Assembly: GCA_030146915.1 (NCBI GenBank)
Contig: JASLAT010000030.1
Coordinates: forward strand, 5,492 to 69,491
Length of the DNA stretch: 64,000 nucleotides
Source of the DNA: Tissierellales bacterium
GTDB taxonomy: Bacteria > Bacillota > Clostridia > Tissierellales > Tissierellaceae
Reading direction: 5' to 3'
This document shows positions 38,429 through 47,750 of this stretch, one piece after another. Each line of letters opens with the position of its first letter. The first letter of the stretch is position 1. The position numbers and the translations under genes are program-made. Below the pieces are notes generated by a model that made no database searches, was not told the origin of the DNA, and worked only from the letters and a program-made list of their open reading frames with translations.

Positions 38429-39247
38429 TTATCTAGCTTCTAAACTTAAAATTTCTCTTGCTTCTTCTGGAGTTGCTACTTCTCTACCTAATAATTCAGC
38501 TAGTTTAACTATTTTTTCTACTAACTGTCCATTAGATTCAGCCTTAACTCCTTTTTCTAAATAAATGTTATCTTCAAATCCAACTCTTACATGACCACCC
38601 ATTACTATTGCCATAGCAGCTAATGGAAGCTCAAGTCTACCTGTTCCTGCTACAGTCCAAGTTGAACCTTCTGGTATACTATCTACTAAGAATGCTAAGT
38701 CTCTAGCTTCTCCACCCATTTGTACTCCTAATACGAAGTCAAAGTGAGCTGGTTTATTTATTAAACCTTCTTTTATTAATCTGTTAGCAGCATCTACCAT
38801 TCCCTTATCGAATATTTCGATTTCTGGTTTAACTCCTCTTTCTTGGAATTTTTTACAGAAGTTTCTTATAGATGTATCTGTGTTTAAGAAAACTTCATCT
38901 CCACCGAAGTTAGCTGTTCCTGTACTTAATGTAGCCATTTCTGGGTGTAATTCTGTAGGTTGTAGTCTTTCATCATCGCTCATACCTACTGCTCCACCAG
39001 TTGATGGTTGTACTATTACTCCTGGGCAAGCTGCTTCTATTGCTTCTATTGCTTCTTTAAATCTTTCCTTGCTTTGAGTTGGTTTACCATCATCTTCTCT
39101 TACGTGTAAGTGAATTATACTAGCACCTGCATCATAAGCTGCTTTTGCCTCTCTTACAGTTTCTTCTATTGTGTAAGGTACATTAGCATTATGTTCTTTA
39201 GTTACTTCTGCTCCTGATATAGCAGCAGTTATAATTAATTTTTCCAT
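38429..39247 (-). CDS. kce: 3-keto-5-aminohexanoate cleavage enzyme
   Basis: 272 residues. In lysine fermentation it exchanges acetyl-CoA with 3-keto-5-aminohexanoate to give acetoacetate and 3-aminobutyryl-CoA. Zinc ligands His46 and His48 in IIHLHVRED and the conserved Glu14 match the studied enzyme. It belongs to the wide BKACE family, whose members take various beta-keto acids; the adjacent kal gene points firmly to the lysine pathway. Downstream of kal, separated by an 18-bp palindrome. Confidence 0.93.
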   Translation of the reverse strand: MEKLIITAAISGAEVTKEHNANVPYTIEETVREAKAAYDAGASIIHLHVREDDGKPTQSKERFKEAIEAIEAACPGVIVQPSTGGAVGMSDDERLQPTELHPEMATLSTGTANFGGDEVFLNTDTSIRNFCKKFQERGVKPEIEIFDKGMVDAANRLIKEGLINKPAHFDFVLGVQMGGEARDLAFLVDSIPEGSTWTVAGTGRLELPLAAMAIVMGGHVRVGFEDNIYLEKGVKAESNGQLVEKIVKLAELLGREVATPEEAREILSLEAR

Positions 39248-39282
39248 TTATATACTCCTCCTATCCTACTTTTAAATCTATT

Positions 39283-39300
39283 AGAGGGCCTAGGCCCTCT
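39283..39300. terminator. Palindrome between kal and kce
   Basis: Perfect 18-bp palindrome AGAGGGCCTAGGCCCTCT, GC-rich against its surroundings. No T-run on the minus strand, so perhaps a partial terminator or processing hairpin that tunes kce relative to kal. Confidence 0.5.
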
Positions 39301-39319
39301 ATCTATATTGTCTTTATTA

Positions 39320-39706
39320 CTATTTTCTTTGTTTATCTTTTGGTACTACACAAGTTCCTGATGCTTTAGCAACTACAATTGGTTCTTCTAAAACATCACA
39401 AGCTGAGTCAGAAATATCTGGTCTTGGAGCTATAACTTTTCTAGCTTCAAATTCCATTTTTCTTGATGATCCACCTTGCTCAACTATTCTACCTACTGCT
39501 TCGATGTAGTCTCCTGCATATACTGGTGCTGTAAATTGAACATCATCATATGCTACAAAAAGACCTTCGTCTCCATCATTAGTTATTAATAATTCTGTTG
39601 CTACGTCTCCGAATAAACCTAACATTCTTGCTCCATCTACTAGGTTTCCTCCGTAATGTGCATCTTGTGTACTCATTCTTAATCTAATCATTGCTTCTTT
39701 TGCCAT
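39320..39706 (-). CDS. kal: 3-aminobutyryl-CoA ammonia lyase
   Basis: 128 residues, hotdog fold. Removes ammonia from 3-aminobutyryl-CoA to give crotonyl-CoA, the step after Kce in lysine fermentation. [20 protein letters not shown] at the N-terminus and [17 protein letters not shown] are family features. Own promoter at 39755-39783. The earlier pathway genes (aminomutases, dehydrogenase) are not in this window. Confidence 0.92.
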   Translation of the reverse strand: MAKEAMIRLRMSTQDAHYGGNLVDGARMLGLFGDVATELLITNDGDEGLFVAYDDVQFTAPVYAGDYIEAVGRIVEQGGSSRKMEFEARKVIAPRPDISDSACDVLEEPIVVAKASGTCVVPKDKQRK

Positions 39707-39754
39707 ATCCTCATTACCTCCAAATTTTTTAATCTATAAGTTACATTCGTTTAT

Positions 39755-39783
39755 ATTATAACATAGTAAATATACTACTTCAA
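39755..39783 (-). promoter_or_regulatory. kal-kce promoter
   Basis: TTGAAG (39778-39783), 17-base spacer, TATAAT (39755-39760) preceded by TG (extended -10), on the minus strand. Confidence 0.6.
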
Positions 39784-39795
39784 TTATATATGAAA

Positions 39796-40818
39796 CTATT
39801 TAACTTTACCAGCCTGTCTATATTTACCAAAATCTTCAGGTACTTCTACTGATTTATCCCCAAAAATTCTAGCAAGCATAAGCTCTCCTAAGGAATTTCT
39901 ATAATGCATAGGATCATAGAAGTTTCTAGGTTCTAAACTTACTGAATTATAACCAGAAAAATCCCAAAAAGGTAAAATCTTAGAAGCTTCTGTTAAAAAG
40001 CGTTCAACATCTTCCTCATTGTACCTATCCATTTCTTTTTCATATGTTGGAGCTACTATAAATTCAAAATTTATAGCTCTTTCATCACAATAATCCTTCA
40101 TTCTTTTAAGAGCCTTTAAATTTTCCTCAAGTCCACTAGAGTCCATCTTTGATAGTTCCATTTTAAACTCTGGATATTTTTCTAAAAATTCATCGCTAGT
40201 TCCTAACTCCTCACTATCTCTTTTTCTCTTATCATAGACTCCTGTCTCTGCAATAAAATCACTATCTGCCATAGGGTCATATTTTCTTTTCATAAAAGAT
40301 TCTATCTTATCTAATCCATAACCTAAATTTAGGGTTAGAAATTTAAATTTAAAAGGAAGTTCTGCTTCCTTTAATACCTTAGCATGTAATTGATTGTTTA
40401 TCTCTTCTTTAATTTCATGATAATGGCTAATTTCATGCATACTATTATGAATAATTATATTTTTCACTGGATAATTTTCTACTAAGTAATGTAAAGTTTT
40501 TTCATAATCGTAATAGTCTCCACCATACATAAGCATACTGTAAAAACTTGCATCTCCATAATATTCATTTAAAAGTTTAGGATCTATTGAGCTACACTTA
40601 GAGCCTCCTATAACATATGAATCATATTTTTCATGATTTTTATCTAAGTATCCTATTTTAGCTATTCTAGGATTCATAGTCATATTATACTCGTACCAAG
40701 AGAAAATTTTATCTCCAAATACTCCAAATGGATCTACTAAATAGTTAAATCCCCAGACTAATAGTAGAGTAAGTATACTAGATACTAGTAAAATAGCTAT
40801 CCATTTTCTCATTTTCAT
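39796..40818 (-). CDS. SGNH-like accessory protein of MBOAT O-acyltransferase
   Basis: 340 residues with one N-terminal membrane anchor (about 5-25) and an extracellular domain. Candidate catalytic set: Ser73 in VIGGSKCSS and Asp302/His305 in FYDPMHYRN, the arrangement of SGNH/DltD-like acyl-transfer partners. It lies 12 bases after the MBOAT gene, so the two probably move acyl groups from the cytoplasm to a surface polymer. Which polymer is not shown. Related to AlgX/AlgJ/DltD-type proteins by role rather than by clear sequence. Confidence 0.72.
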   Translation of the reverse strand: MKMRKWIAILLVSSILTLLLVWGFNYLVDPFGVFGDKIFSWYEYNMTMNPRIAKIGYLDKNHEKYDSYVIGGSKCSSIDPKLLNEYYGDASFYSMLMYGGDYYDYEKTLHYLVENYPVKNIIIHNSMHEISHYHEIKEEINNQLHAKVLKEAELPFKFKFLTLNLGYGLDKIESFMKRKYDPMADSDFIAETGVYDKRKRDSEELGTSDEFLEKYPEFKMELSKMDSSGLEENLKALKRMKDYCDERAINFEFIVAPTYEKEMDRYNEEDVERFLTEASKILPFWDFSGYNSVSLEPRNFYDPMHYRNSLGELMLARIFGDKSVEVPEDFGKYRQAGKVK

Positions 40819-40830
40819 ACAAACACTCCC

Positions 40831-42249
40831 TTAAAATTGGAAATATAAAAAGTCTGATACAACTGTCATTTGAACTAAGGAAATAGTTATAAGTGCACCT
40901 ATGGCTAAAGCATGTTTATACGATAGCTTAAAATCCTCCGTAAGTTCCCTAGTATTTCTAGCAAAAAAAGCAATAGCCATTGCTATTAATAAAGTTAAGA
41001 TAGTTGAAAAATTGTACGATGCAAACTCCTTTAATCTCCCAAGTATATTAACTAAGTTCATTCCACTAAAAACAGAAGTATCTACTAAGGTTCTAAAGCT
41101 TTCCCTAGCATGAGATAAGCTATTGGATACAAATAATATTCTAGTTAATATTACGAAAAGAAAGGTCACTGGCCAGGCTAAAACTTTAGGAAATTTTATA
41201 TCGCTTCTAATAATATAGTTAGATATACAAACAAGCGCTCCATTTACTAGTCCCCAAACTATAAAATGCCATCCAGCACCATGCCAAAAACCTGAAACTA
41301 AAAAGGTTATCATTGTAGCTAAGTAAAATCCAAAACTTCCCCAGTCCTTTCTAAACACATTTCTAAATACATACTTACCTAGAAAGTTAGATAAGGACAT
41401 ATGCCATCTTCTCCAGTAATCCCTAAAATTAGTAGCCTTATAAGGAGAATTAAAGTTTTCCGGTAATTTAACATTAAAGAACAGTCCCATCCCTATAGCC
41501 ATATCTGCATATCCTGATAGGTCAAAATAGTAAGATAAGGTGTAAGATAAAGACGATAACCAAGCATCTAGCATATTATGACTGGCTACATCTTGGAAAA
41601 ACACCTTAGCATAATTAGTAAGCGGGTCTGCTAATAATACCTTTTTACCACATCCTATACTAAAAATAAATAAACCCATGAAAAAATTTCTTTTGTTAAA
41701 TAAAGGTTGCTTTTCATCTTTAAACTGCGGAACTATATCACTATGATGAACTATAGGTCCAACAATCAACTGTGGGAAAAAAGTTATAAACAAAAGATAG
41801 TCTATTACTGAATATTCATCCACATTTCCCTTATAACAGTCCACAATATAACCTATTAACTGAAAGGTAAAGAATGATATTCCTATAGGAAGTATTATCT
41901 TCTCTAAATGAATGTTACTTCCTAAAACTATATTTATATTATCTATAAAGAAATTAGCATACTTAAAATAACCTAATAAAGCCAAATTCTCAAAAAGTCC
42001 TATTATAAGTAAAAATTTCCTACTTTTCTCATCCTCTAGTCTAACTAGAGTTGAGCCTATAACATAGTTGAAAAATACTGAGCCTAAGAAGAATACAAAA
42101 AAATCTCCTGAGCCCTTATAATAAAAATAAAAAGAGGCTAAAATTAGCCACAATTTGCCAATCGTAATATATCCTAATTTATTTAAGAGTCTATAGGTAA
42201 GATAGACAATTATTAAAAATGCAAAAAAACTATAGGATGTAAATATCAC
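40831..42249 (-). CDS. MBOAT-family membrane O-acyltransferase
   Basis: 472 residues from the GTG at 42249 (GGGAG eight bases upstream), giving the N-terminus MIFTSYSFFAFLIIVYLTYR typical of AlgI/DltB proteins; an in-frame TTG at 42264 is less likely. Ten or more membrane segments. RDYWRRWHMSLSNFLGKYVF and the catalytic His region SGFWHGAGWHFIVWG are the family hallmarks. Five bases follow the deacetylase stop. Acetylation of a surface polysaccharide or peptidoglycan is the usual role. Confidence 0.92.
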   Translation of the reverse strand: MIFTSYSFFAFLIIVYLTYRLLNKLGYITIGKLWLILASFYFYYKGSGDFFVFFLGSVFFNYVIGSTLVRLEDEKSRKFLLIIGLFENLALLGYFKYANFFIDNINIVLGSNIHLEKIILPIGISFFTFQLIGYIVDCYKGNVDEYSVIDYLLFITFFPQLIVGPIVHHSDIVPQFKDEKQPLFNKRNFFMGLFIFSIGCGKKVLLADPLTNYAKVFFQDVASHNMLDAWLSSLSYTLSYYFDLSGYADMAIGMGLFFNVKLPENFNSPYKATNFRDYWRRWHMSLSNFLGKYVFRNVFRKDWGSFGFYLATMITFLVSGFWHGAGWHFIVWGLVNGALVCISNYIIRSDIKFPKVLAWPVTFLFVILTRILFVSNSLSHARESFRTLVDTSVFSGMNLVNILGRLKEFASYNFSTILTLLIAMAIAFFARNTRELTEDFKLSYKHALAIGALITISLVQMTVVSDFLYFQF

Positions 42250-42253
42250 ACTA

Positions 42254-43084
42254 TCATCTCCCAATCATATCCTTCACTCTAAGATCATCCCTTATGCTAA
42301 TCCTTCTAATCTCATATATAGATTCACTAGGGTTTTGTCTATCTATTACAAATCCCATTTTAAATCCTAGCTTTTTAATTTCTTCTATAGCTATATCATT
42401 AATCTGTCCATAAGGATAAGCTATTGTATCTATCTCTACACCAAGATTTTCTTCCATTTCACTTTTCGATTTTTTAAGATCTTCATAGATTCTTTTTCTA
42501 TAATCCTCCTCACTCTCTCCCTCATAACTAAGTAGACCCAGTCCTGCCATGTTTTTATATCCATAAGATTTGCCTTCTAGGTTATGTAAGTCAAAACTGT
42601 GAGAACCAAATTCTATCAATCCTGTATTTAACATTTCCTTAGCTTGATCCCAAGAAAAATGTGGATTTATAGACTTATCCGAATCTATATGTGTATCTCT
42701 TCCAACTGACCAACCTATTAAATTTATAACAGCCCTGGCTCCATAATCTTTTAAAACTGGAAAGGCCAAGGTATAATTATCTAAATAACCATCATCAAAG
42801 GTAATTACCACAGGTTTTTTCGGAAGATAAACTTCTTCCCCATTATAGTATTTATAAAGTTCCTCTAAACTTATGGTTTCGTACCCCTCACTTTTTAAAT
42901 AATCTAAATCCTTTTTAAAATTATCCAAAGAAACATGCATAGCCTTGTCATCTTCCTCACCTAATTGTTCTACTATTGAATGATACAAAAGTATTGGTAT
43001 ATCTTCTACCCTATCATCACCCTTACAGGATATTAGATTTAAAGATAAAGACATTATCAAGATAAATAGAAACACTTTCCTCAC
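42254..43084 (-). CDS. Polysaccharide deacetylase lipoprotein
   Basis: 276 residues. Lipobox LNLISC places Cys20 at the membrane. NodB-type motifs: VVITFDDGYLDNY (Asp97, Asp98), the His162-x4-His167 metal site in FGSHSFDLH, and AYPYG. Removes N-acetyl groups from a surface glycan, like IcaB or PgaB domains. First gene of a three-gene unit with an MBOAT and an SGNH protein. No glycosyltransferase is in the unit. Confidence 0.9.
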   Translation of the reverse strand: MRKVFLFILIMSLSLNLISCKGDDRVEDIPILLYHSIVEQLGEEDDKAMHVSLDNFKKDLDYLKSEGYETISLEELYKYYNGEEVYLPKKPVVITFDDGYLDNYTLAFPVLKDYGARAVINLIGWSVGRDTHIDSDKSINPHFSWDQAKEMLNTGLIEFGSHSFDLHNLEGKSYGYKNMAGLGLLSYEGESEEDYRKRIYEDLKKSKSEMEENLGVEIDTIAYPYGQINDIAIEEIKKLGFKMGFVIDRQNPSESIYEIRRISIRDDLRVKDMIGR

Positions 43085-43224
43085 TTAATCACCCTCCATA
43101 CTTAATAAATAATATCATAGAGACTTTATTTTAACAATAATGTTATTTATCTCTTATTTAACTATTTTGTTACTATATTATGCCAGTATATGTTAATATT
43201 ATTAGGAGTTAAGGAGGTGATAGT

Positions 43225-43959
43225 TTGAAGGATTTAATAGTTTTAAAAGATGTTAAAAAAATATATAAAATGGGTGATGAAAAAATCAAAGCTCTAAATG
43301 GTATAGACCTTACCGTTAAGAAAGGTGAGTTCCTATGTTTATTAGGTACCTCTGGTTCTGGTAAATCAACTCTTTTAAATATGATGGCTGGCCTAGAGAA
43401 ACCAAGTAAGGGTGAAATTTTAATAGACAATTATAGGGTTCATAAAATGAATGAGGAACAGTTGGCTAAATTTAGACAAAAATATATAGGATTTATCTTC
43501 CAATCATATAATTTAATTCCAACATTAAATGCCATGGAAAATGTTGCCTTAGGACTAACTTTTCAAGGAGTTGCCAGGGATAAAAGAGAGAAAATGGCAA
43601 AAAAAATTCTTAAAGATGTTGGTCTTGGAACAAGGCTTAAACATAAGCCATCTGAAATGAGTGGTGGACAACAACAAAGGGTAAGTATAGCTAGAGCATT
43701 TGTAGGAAAACCTCCAATAGTTTTTGCAGATGAACCTACAGGAAACTTAGATACTAAAACAACTTTTGAAATCATGGATCTTATGACCTCAATGGCTTAT
43801 GAACATAATCAAACTTTAATAATAGTTACTCACGATGATGAAACATCAGATTATGTTAATAGGATAGTTAGACTTAGAGATGGGGAAATCATAGAAACTA
43901 TCCAAAATGAATATATTATAAAAAATGGTAAAAAGGAGAAAGTAATTTATGAAAAATAA
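43225..43959 (+). CDS. ABC transporter ATP-binding protein, MacB/LolD type
   Basis: 244 residues, TTG start with AAGGAGG seven bases upstream. Walker A GTSGSGKST (41-49), signature MSGGQQQR (144-151), Walker B VFADEP (165-170) and H-loop His202. FQSYNLIPTLNAMENVALGL is typical of the MacB/LolD group. It overlaps the next gene by 11 bases. With the permease encoded two genes on it forms a type VII (mechanotransmission) ABC complex. Confidence 0.95.
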   Translation: MKDLIVLKDVKKIYKMGDEKIKALNGIDLTVKKGEFLCLLGTSGSGKSTLLNMMAGLEKPSKGEILIDNYRVHKMNEEQLAKFRQKYIGFIFQSYNLIPTLNAMENVALGLTFQGVARDKREKMAKKILKDVGLGTRLKHKPSEMSGGQQQRVSIARAFVGKPPIVFADEPTGNLDTKTTFEIMDLMTSMAYEHNQTLIIVTHDDETSDYVNRIVRLRDGEIIETIQNEYIIKNGKKEKVIYEK

Positions 43960-46408
43960 AAACAAAAAATTAATAACACTTTTTCTTGCCCTAATCCTAA
44001 TTTTAATTCAAGTTCCAATTGACAAATTCCAAGCAGATGCAAGTGGAACTGGAATTATTGTTAGAAAGGTTAAGATAAGTGAAAATAAAATCAGAGAAGG
44101 AGACTCCTTTCTTTTAGAGTTAGTTTTTGAAAATAAAACAGGTAGAACAGTTAAAAATCCTATGGTAGAGGTTAATAAGTCTGATTCTTTTAGCCTTAAA
44201 AATATAGGATCTAAAAAATCTATTAACTTTGATAGTAATAATGAAAGTAAGACTGTTAATTTTGAACTTATATACAAGGGAAAAGAGGATACACAGCTTC
44301 CTATAACTATTCATTATTCTATCGATAATGAAAATTTCTCTCTTGATGATTATGTAAGTATCCCACAAGCCAAACCTACAGAGATAAAAGAAGAAAAGCC
44401 TGAGGAACCTATAGATAAAACTGCTCTTAAACCTAATTTAGCCCTAATAGGAAATAGAACGACTAATGCTAAGGCCGGTGAAAGACTTAATCTAGATCTT
44501 AGACTTAAAAATACATCAGATGCCAGGGCCTATAATATATCAGCATCTTTAAATATAGATGAAGACTCTGGCATATTTATAGCTGGATCAGGTTTAGATG
44601 AAATAAGTAGTCTATCTAGCGGGGATGACAAAAGACTAAGTTATAGAATTGAGGTTGATGAGTTTACTCAAGAAAAGACTTATCCTCTAAAAGTTAACAT
44701 AGATTACTATAACAAGTATGATATTCATTTTTCAAAGGAAGAAACAGTTTATGTAAGAGTTAAAGGTGACGGTCAGGATAAGCAAGTAGTAATAGAAGAA
44801 CTTACTTTCCTACCTGAAGGAGATATAAAGCCGGGAGATCAATTTATGGCTAGATTCAAAGTTAAAAACTTAAGTTTAATACCTGTAAGAGATTTAGATT
44901 TATCCCTAGAAGGTCTTAGTAAAGATGGTTTTACTTTAGCTTCTGGTACTAATAAAAAAACTATTTCTCTTATGCCAGGTCGAAAAACAGAATATATAAG
45001 TTTTCCCATTAGAGCTTCTAGAAAGATCAGTTCAGGTAACCATCCTCTAAAACTTAAGATATCTTACAAAAATTTAAGAGGTAACAATTTAGAAGCTGAG
45101 GAAGAGTTTTTCCTTCCTATTAAAAGAGACTCAATGCAAAACTCCAGCTTGATAATGGAAAATATGAAGGCACCTAGATTAATATCAGCAGGCTCTAAAG
45201 CTCAAGTAAGCTTTAGCTTAAGAAATAGAGGACAAACTCGAGCTATGAATATAAAGGCAATTGCAGAGTTAGCTGATCTAGAAGGATTAATTCCTAGTAG
45301 TCCTACTACTTTAAAGGAAGATAGTCTTGATCCAGGTGAAAGTAAAACTTTTGTTTTTAATTTTGATTCTACTAAAAAGTCAGCTAGTAAAAATTATCCT
45401 ATAAATATAAAGGTTAGCTACACAGATAATCTTGCAGGAGACGAAGACTATGAATTAGATCAAACTTTTCTAATCTTCTTAGATAATCCTGCTCTTGAAG
45501 AAAAAGATGGAGATGGAAAAAAATCTAAACCTAAGTTAATTATAGATAAGTATAGTTTTTCTACAAATATGGTTGAGGCAGGACAAAACTTTGAAATGAA
45601 GCTTTCTTTTTATAACACTAACAAATCTAAAAGTGTTAGTAATATAAAAATCTTTCTTACATCAGAAGAAAATGTTAGTGAGGGCGAAAACACCCCGAGC
45701 TCAAGTTCATCAGTTTTTACACCTGTAAATAGTTCTAATACATTTTATATAGATCATATTCCCCCTAAAGGAAGGGTTGAAAAATCTATAACTATGTTTA
45801 CCATACCTAATGCTGCTGCTAAAACTCACGTTATAACAGCTAATTTAGAGTATGAAGATGGAGACTTTGATGAATATAAGGCAGAAGAGCTAATTGGAGT
45901 TCCAGTAGTACAAAAGTCTAAATTAGAAATATCAGAAATAAATTTTCCAACAACAGCTTTTACTGGTGAAGAAATCTCAATTTCTAGTGAGTTTTATAAC
46001 AAGGGTAAGTCTACTCTTTATAATATGCTAGTTAGAATGGAGGGTAACTTCCAATCAGAAAACTCAACTAACTATATAGGAAATTTCCAACCTGGTACGA
46101 GTGAATTTTTTGAAGCAAGTATATTTCCAGAAATGCCAGGCCTACTTGAGGGCAAACTTATATTTTCTTTTGAAGACTCTAGAGGAGAAGAACAGGTTAT
46201 AGAAGAGCCTTTTTCCATCCAAGTAGAAGAGGGAATGATGGATGATGATTTTCCTGAGGAGCCTATGGAAGATCAAGGTGGAATATGGAAAAAATTAAAA
46301 TATCCTTTATTTGGACTTATATTTTTAGCAGCTGGTATAGGAGCTAGAAAAGTTTATAAAAAAAGAAAAGCTAAAAAAGATGAAGAGGATTTGTTAAGCG
46401 ATGAATAA
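43949..46408 (+). CDS. Secreted six-repeat CARDB-like protein with C-terminal membrane anchor
   Basis: 819 residues. Signal peptide at 7-25, six related beta-sandwich repeats of about 120-130 residues beginning near 35, 162, 279, 399, 529 and 657 (each with a pattern like ...AGxxxxLxLxLKNxG...A.N...), then a membrane segment at 786-799 and a basic tail. The repeats match the CARDB/COG1361 surface-protein type. It lies between the ABC ATPase and permease genes with overlaps on both sides, so it is probably the extracellular partner of the transporter. Confidence 0.82.
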   Translation: MKNKNKKLITLFLALILILIQVPIDKFQADASGTGIIVRKVKISENKIREGDSFLLELVFENKTGRTVKNPMVEVNKSDSFSLKNIGSKKSINFDSNNESKTVNFELIYKGKEDTQLPITIHYSIDNENFSLDDYVSIPQAKPTEIKEEKPEEPIDKTALKPNLALIGNRTTNAKAGERLNLDLRLKNTSDARAYNISASLNIDEDSGIFIAGSGLDEISSLSSGDDKRLSYRIEVDEFTQEKTYPLKVNIDYYNKYDIHFSKEETVYVRVKGDGQDKQVVIEELTFLPEGDIKPGDQFMARFKVKNLSLIPVRDLDLSLEGLSKDGFTLASGTNKKTISLMPGRKTEYISFPIRASRKISSGNHPLKLKISYKNLRGNNLEAEEEFFLPIKRDSMQNSSLIMENMKAPRLISAGSKAQVSFSLRNRGQTRAMNIKAIAELADLEGLIPSSPTTLKEDSLDPGESKTFVFNFDSTKKSASKNYPINIKVSYTDNLAGDEDYELDQTFLIFLDNPALEEKDGDGKKSKPKLIIDKYSFSTNMVEAGQNFEMKLSFYNTNKSKSVSNIKIFLTSEENVSEGENTPSSSSSVFTPVNSSNTFYIDHIPPKGRVEKSITMFTIPNAAAKTHVITANLEYEDGDFDEYKAEELIGVPVVQKSKLEISEINFPTTAFTGEEISISSEFYNKGKSTLYNMLVRMEGNFQSENSTNYIGNFQPGTSEFFEASIFPEMPGLLEGKLIFSFEDSRGEEQVIEEPFSIQVEEGMMDDDFPEEPMEDQGGIWKKLKYPLFGLIFLAAGIGARKVYKKRKAKKDEEDLLSDE

Positions 46409-47666
46409 ACTAGATCTTTTCTTAATGGCTAGTCAAAACCTATGGAGAAGGAAGCTAAGAAGCTTCCTTACTGTCCTAGGTGTAATGATAGGTACCAGCT
46501 CTATTGTTATAATGCTAAGCCTGGGCTTTGGTATGAGTAAGGCCAATGAGGAGCAAATAGCCTCTTGGGGTAGCTTAACAACCATCGATGTTCATAAATC
46601 CTACGACCCTAATCCCTCTTCTAAAAAAGCCAAGCTAAATAAAGCAGGTGTTGAATCTTTAAAGAAAATTCAACATGTACAAGCTGTTAATGCCATTCAA
46701 GAAGTTAGTGGTAAGGCTGTTATAGGTAAAAATGAAGCACAAGCATCTATAATCGGTGTAGAGCCAGAAGTTATGGAACTTTTTGATTTTAAAGTTGAAG
46801 AAGGAAGACTTTTTAATCCTTCTGATAAAGGAACTGTAATTTTTGGAGGTAATATGCCTGAGAACTTTTTTAATCCTAAAAGTCATGACTATAATCCAGC
46901 TAAGGTAGATCTTATGAAAGATAGAATTAAATTACTAGTTGGAGAAGATGAAGATAACTATAAAGAATATAAGGTTAAGACAGTAGGTATTTTATCTAGT
47001 GATAACTTTGAAACAAGCTATGGTATCTATGTTCCCAAAAAAGATATTGATAAAATGATTAAGGACCAAAAAAAATCATCTAAAAACTCAGCATCTGATA
47101 GATCAAAGGAAGATGAGTTTTCATCTATTAAAGTTAAAGTAGATGATATGAATAATGTTGAGAAAGTTACTTCTGAAATTAAAGATTTAGGTTATGAAGC
47201 CTATAGTTTGACAGAACAACTTAATTCATCTAAACAATTTGGAGCTGTTATACAAGCTGTATTAGGTGGTATAGGAGCTATATCCTTACTAGTTGCTGCT
47301 ATAGGAATTACTAACACAATGATTATGAGTATTTATGAAAGAACAAAAGAAATAGGAGTTATGAAAGTTATTGGGGCCAGCATAAAAGATATAAGAAGAC
47401 TATTTTTACTTGAAGCTGGATTAATAGGCTTTATAGGAGGATTAGTTGGACTAATTTTTTCCTACCTTGTTTCTTTTCTATTAAATAGTTTTGCAGGGAG
47501 TTTTATGGCAGGTATGAATATGGAAGGTAGTAAAATTTCTATAATTCCTATTAGTCTATCCTTAGGAGCTATGCTTTTTTCAATAGCTATAGGACTATTA
47601 GCAGGATACTTCCCAGCTAAAAGAGCAATGAATCTAAGCGCACTTGAAGCTATTAAAACAGAATAA
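46401..47666 (+). CDS. ABC transporter permease, MacB/FtsX type
   Basis: 421 residues. N-terminal helix at about 20-45 (KLRSFLTVLGVMIGTSSIV), a large extracellular MacB-type periplasmic core domain (50-280), then three helices of the FtsX domain with SIYERTKEIGVMKVIGAS. Last gene of the three-gene unit; overlaps the CARDB-like gene by 8 bases. Confidence 0.93.
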   Translation: MNKLDLFLMASQNLWRRKLRSFLTVLGVMIGTSSIVIMLSLGFGMSKANEEQIASWGSLTTIDVHKSYDPNPSSKKAKLNKAGVESLKKIQHVQAVNAIQEVSGKAVIGKNEAQASIIGVEPEVMELFDFKVEEGRLFNPSDKGTVIFGGNMPENFFNPKSHDYNPAKVDLMKDRIKLLVGEDEDNYKEYKVKTVGILSSDNFETSYGIYVPKKDIDKMIKDQKKSSKNSASDRSKEDEFSSIKVKVDDMNNVEKVTSEIKDLGYEAYSLTEQLNSSKQFGAVIQAVLGGIGAISLLVAAIGITNTMIMSIYERTKEIGVMKVIGASIKDIRRLFLLEAGLIGFIGGLVGLIFSYLVSFLLNSFAGSFMAGMNMEGSKISIIPISLSLGAMLFSIAIGLLAGYFPAKRAMNLSALEAIKTE

Positions 47667-47684
47667 TTATTTATAAGTAAAAAA

Positions 47685-47730
47685 CACTTCCAATTAGTCA
47701 GTCTCTATATGACTGGCTCATTGGAAAGTG
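47685..47730 (-). terminator. Terminator of the SseB-like gene
   Basis: Long interrupted stem (CACTTCCAAT... with ...ATTGGAAAGTG) followed by GTTTTTTAC on the minus strand. It also lies just after the ABC permease gene and may stop both transcripts. Confidence 0.75.
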
Positions 47731-47750
47731 CTCTATAATAAAACTATATT

